Shown piece by piece: positions 6,452 through 6,633 of a stretch of 6,633 nt of DNA. The stretch comes from an uncultured Riemerella sp. (GTDB lineage Bacteria; Bacteroidota; Bacteroidia; Flavobacteriales; Weeksellaceae), in contig CALHQK010000141.1 in assembly GCA_938037185.1 (NCBI GenBank), forward strand, positions 1-6,633, in the 5' to 3' direction. The position numbers and the translations under genes were made by a program. The notes beneath the pieces are model-generated. The model had not been told where the DNA came from. It made no database searches and saw only the letters and a program-made list of their open reading frames with translations. The first letter of the stretch is position 1. Each line of letters starts with the position of its first letter.

Positions 6452-6484
6452 CAAAGATACAGATTTATCACGATTATTACCAGA
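6452..6484 (-). promoter_or_regulatory. Distal promoter of the popT-helicase operon
   Basis: TATCTTTG on the minus strand (6459-6452) is a full match to TAnnTTTG. A TCTG (6484-6481) resembles the TTTG -33 box, with a 21-nt spacer, slightly longer than the usual 19. Initiation near 6446 would give popT a leader of about 70 nt containing the inverted repeat at 6395-6422. If the repeat terminates transcription, a short RNA of about 55-60 nt would result. Confidence 0.5.
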
Positions 6485-6579
6485 TTTTTATAAAAAAGCA
6501 GTTGATTTCCTGTTCAGAACAAATAATGGAAAACTTTTAACTTTCATCAGATAATAACTCCCATATAAGGGATGAAACT

Positions 6580-6633
6580 CTATTTTTTGTATTCAGAAAC
6601 AGGAATAATTTCTCCAGAAACAGGCTCTAAAAT
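6580..6633 (-). CDS. Possible C-terminal end of a minus-strand gene (partial)
   Basis: From the right edge, the minus strand reads 17 sense codons (ILEPVSGEIIPVSEYKK) and then TAG at 6582-6580. It is co-directional with popT and ends about 130 nt before the distal popT promoter's expected start site, which makes sense for an upstream neighbour. The lysine-rich end is plausible for a C-terminus. The fragment is too short to assign. The opposite strand is also open here from an ATG at 6572, so the call is tentative. Confidence 0.35.
   Translation of the reverse strand: MLEPVSGEIIPVSEYKK

Noticed and set aside
6447..6554. 35-residue plus-strand ORF
   Set aside because: It is short, unrecognised and overlaps the distal popT promoter element. 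Its start lies just after a plus-strand T tract, with no -7 motif upstream.
6542..6577. TTTCATC/GATGAAA inverted repeat enclosing a TCCC/GGGA hairpin
   Set aside because: The arms are short and A+T-rich, the two pairings exclude each other in part, and no T tract follows on the minus strand.
6572..6633. Plus-strand gene start (MKLYFLYSETGIISPETG) running off the right edge
   Set aside because: No promoter motif precedes it. The minus-strand reading of the same bases gives a plausible C-terminus in the same direction as popT. The two cannot be separated without more sequence.

Overview
This A+T-rich window looks like a chromosomal housekeeping stretch from a member of the Bacteroidota, most likely the Flavobacteriia (Chryseobacterium/Weeksellaceae-like). 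That view rests on several cues. The TypA, S1/P1 nuclease and Pif1-like helicase proteins are of Bacteroidota type. Intergenic regions carry -7 elements of the TAnnTTTG form, with -33 TTG-like boxes about 19 nt upstream. Shine-Dalgarno sequences are not evident. The genus is inference; no rRNA or other marker is present.

Layout from left to right. Positions 1-594 hold no complete gene. There is a possible C-terminus of a plus-strand gene ending at 76, a plus-strand terminator-like hairpin (151-190), a 41-bp tandem repeat array (195-420), and a strong minus-strand terminator (467-501 plus its T tract). typA/bipA (595-2397, minus) follows. A 119-bp divergent intergenic region (2398-2516) has back-to-back promoters for typA and for a secreted S1/P1-family zinc nuclease (2517-3311, plus). 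The nuclease converges on a Pif1/RecD-like helicase with a C-terminal helix-turn-helix (3313-5442, minus); their stop codons are 1 nt apart. The helicase start overlaps the stop of an upstream DUF368 membrane protein (5442-6377, minus), a family shown to include undecaprenyl-phosphate translocases (PopT). These two form an operon driven from 6380-6490, where there are two candidate promoters and a 12-bp perfect inverted repeat. The right edge probably holds the last codons of another minus-strand gene ending at 6580.

The genes do not form one pathway. TypA is a ribosome-associated stress GTPase. The nuclease probably scavenges nucleotides and phosphate outside the cytoplasm. DUF368/PopT recycles the lipid carrier for cell-wall and glycan synthesis. 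The helicase acts in DNA maintenance. No transposase, CRISPR array, phage gene or defence cassette was seen. The most interesting non-coding signals are the 41-bp array, with its alternating unit subtypes and co-varying arms, and the popT leader with a terminator-like hairpin lying between two promoter candidates. I found no clear undescribed multi-gene system.
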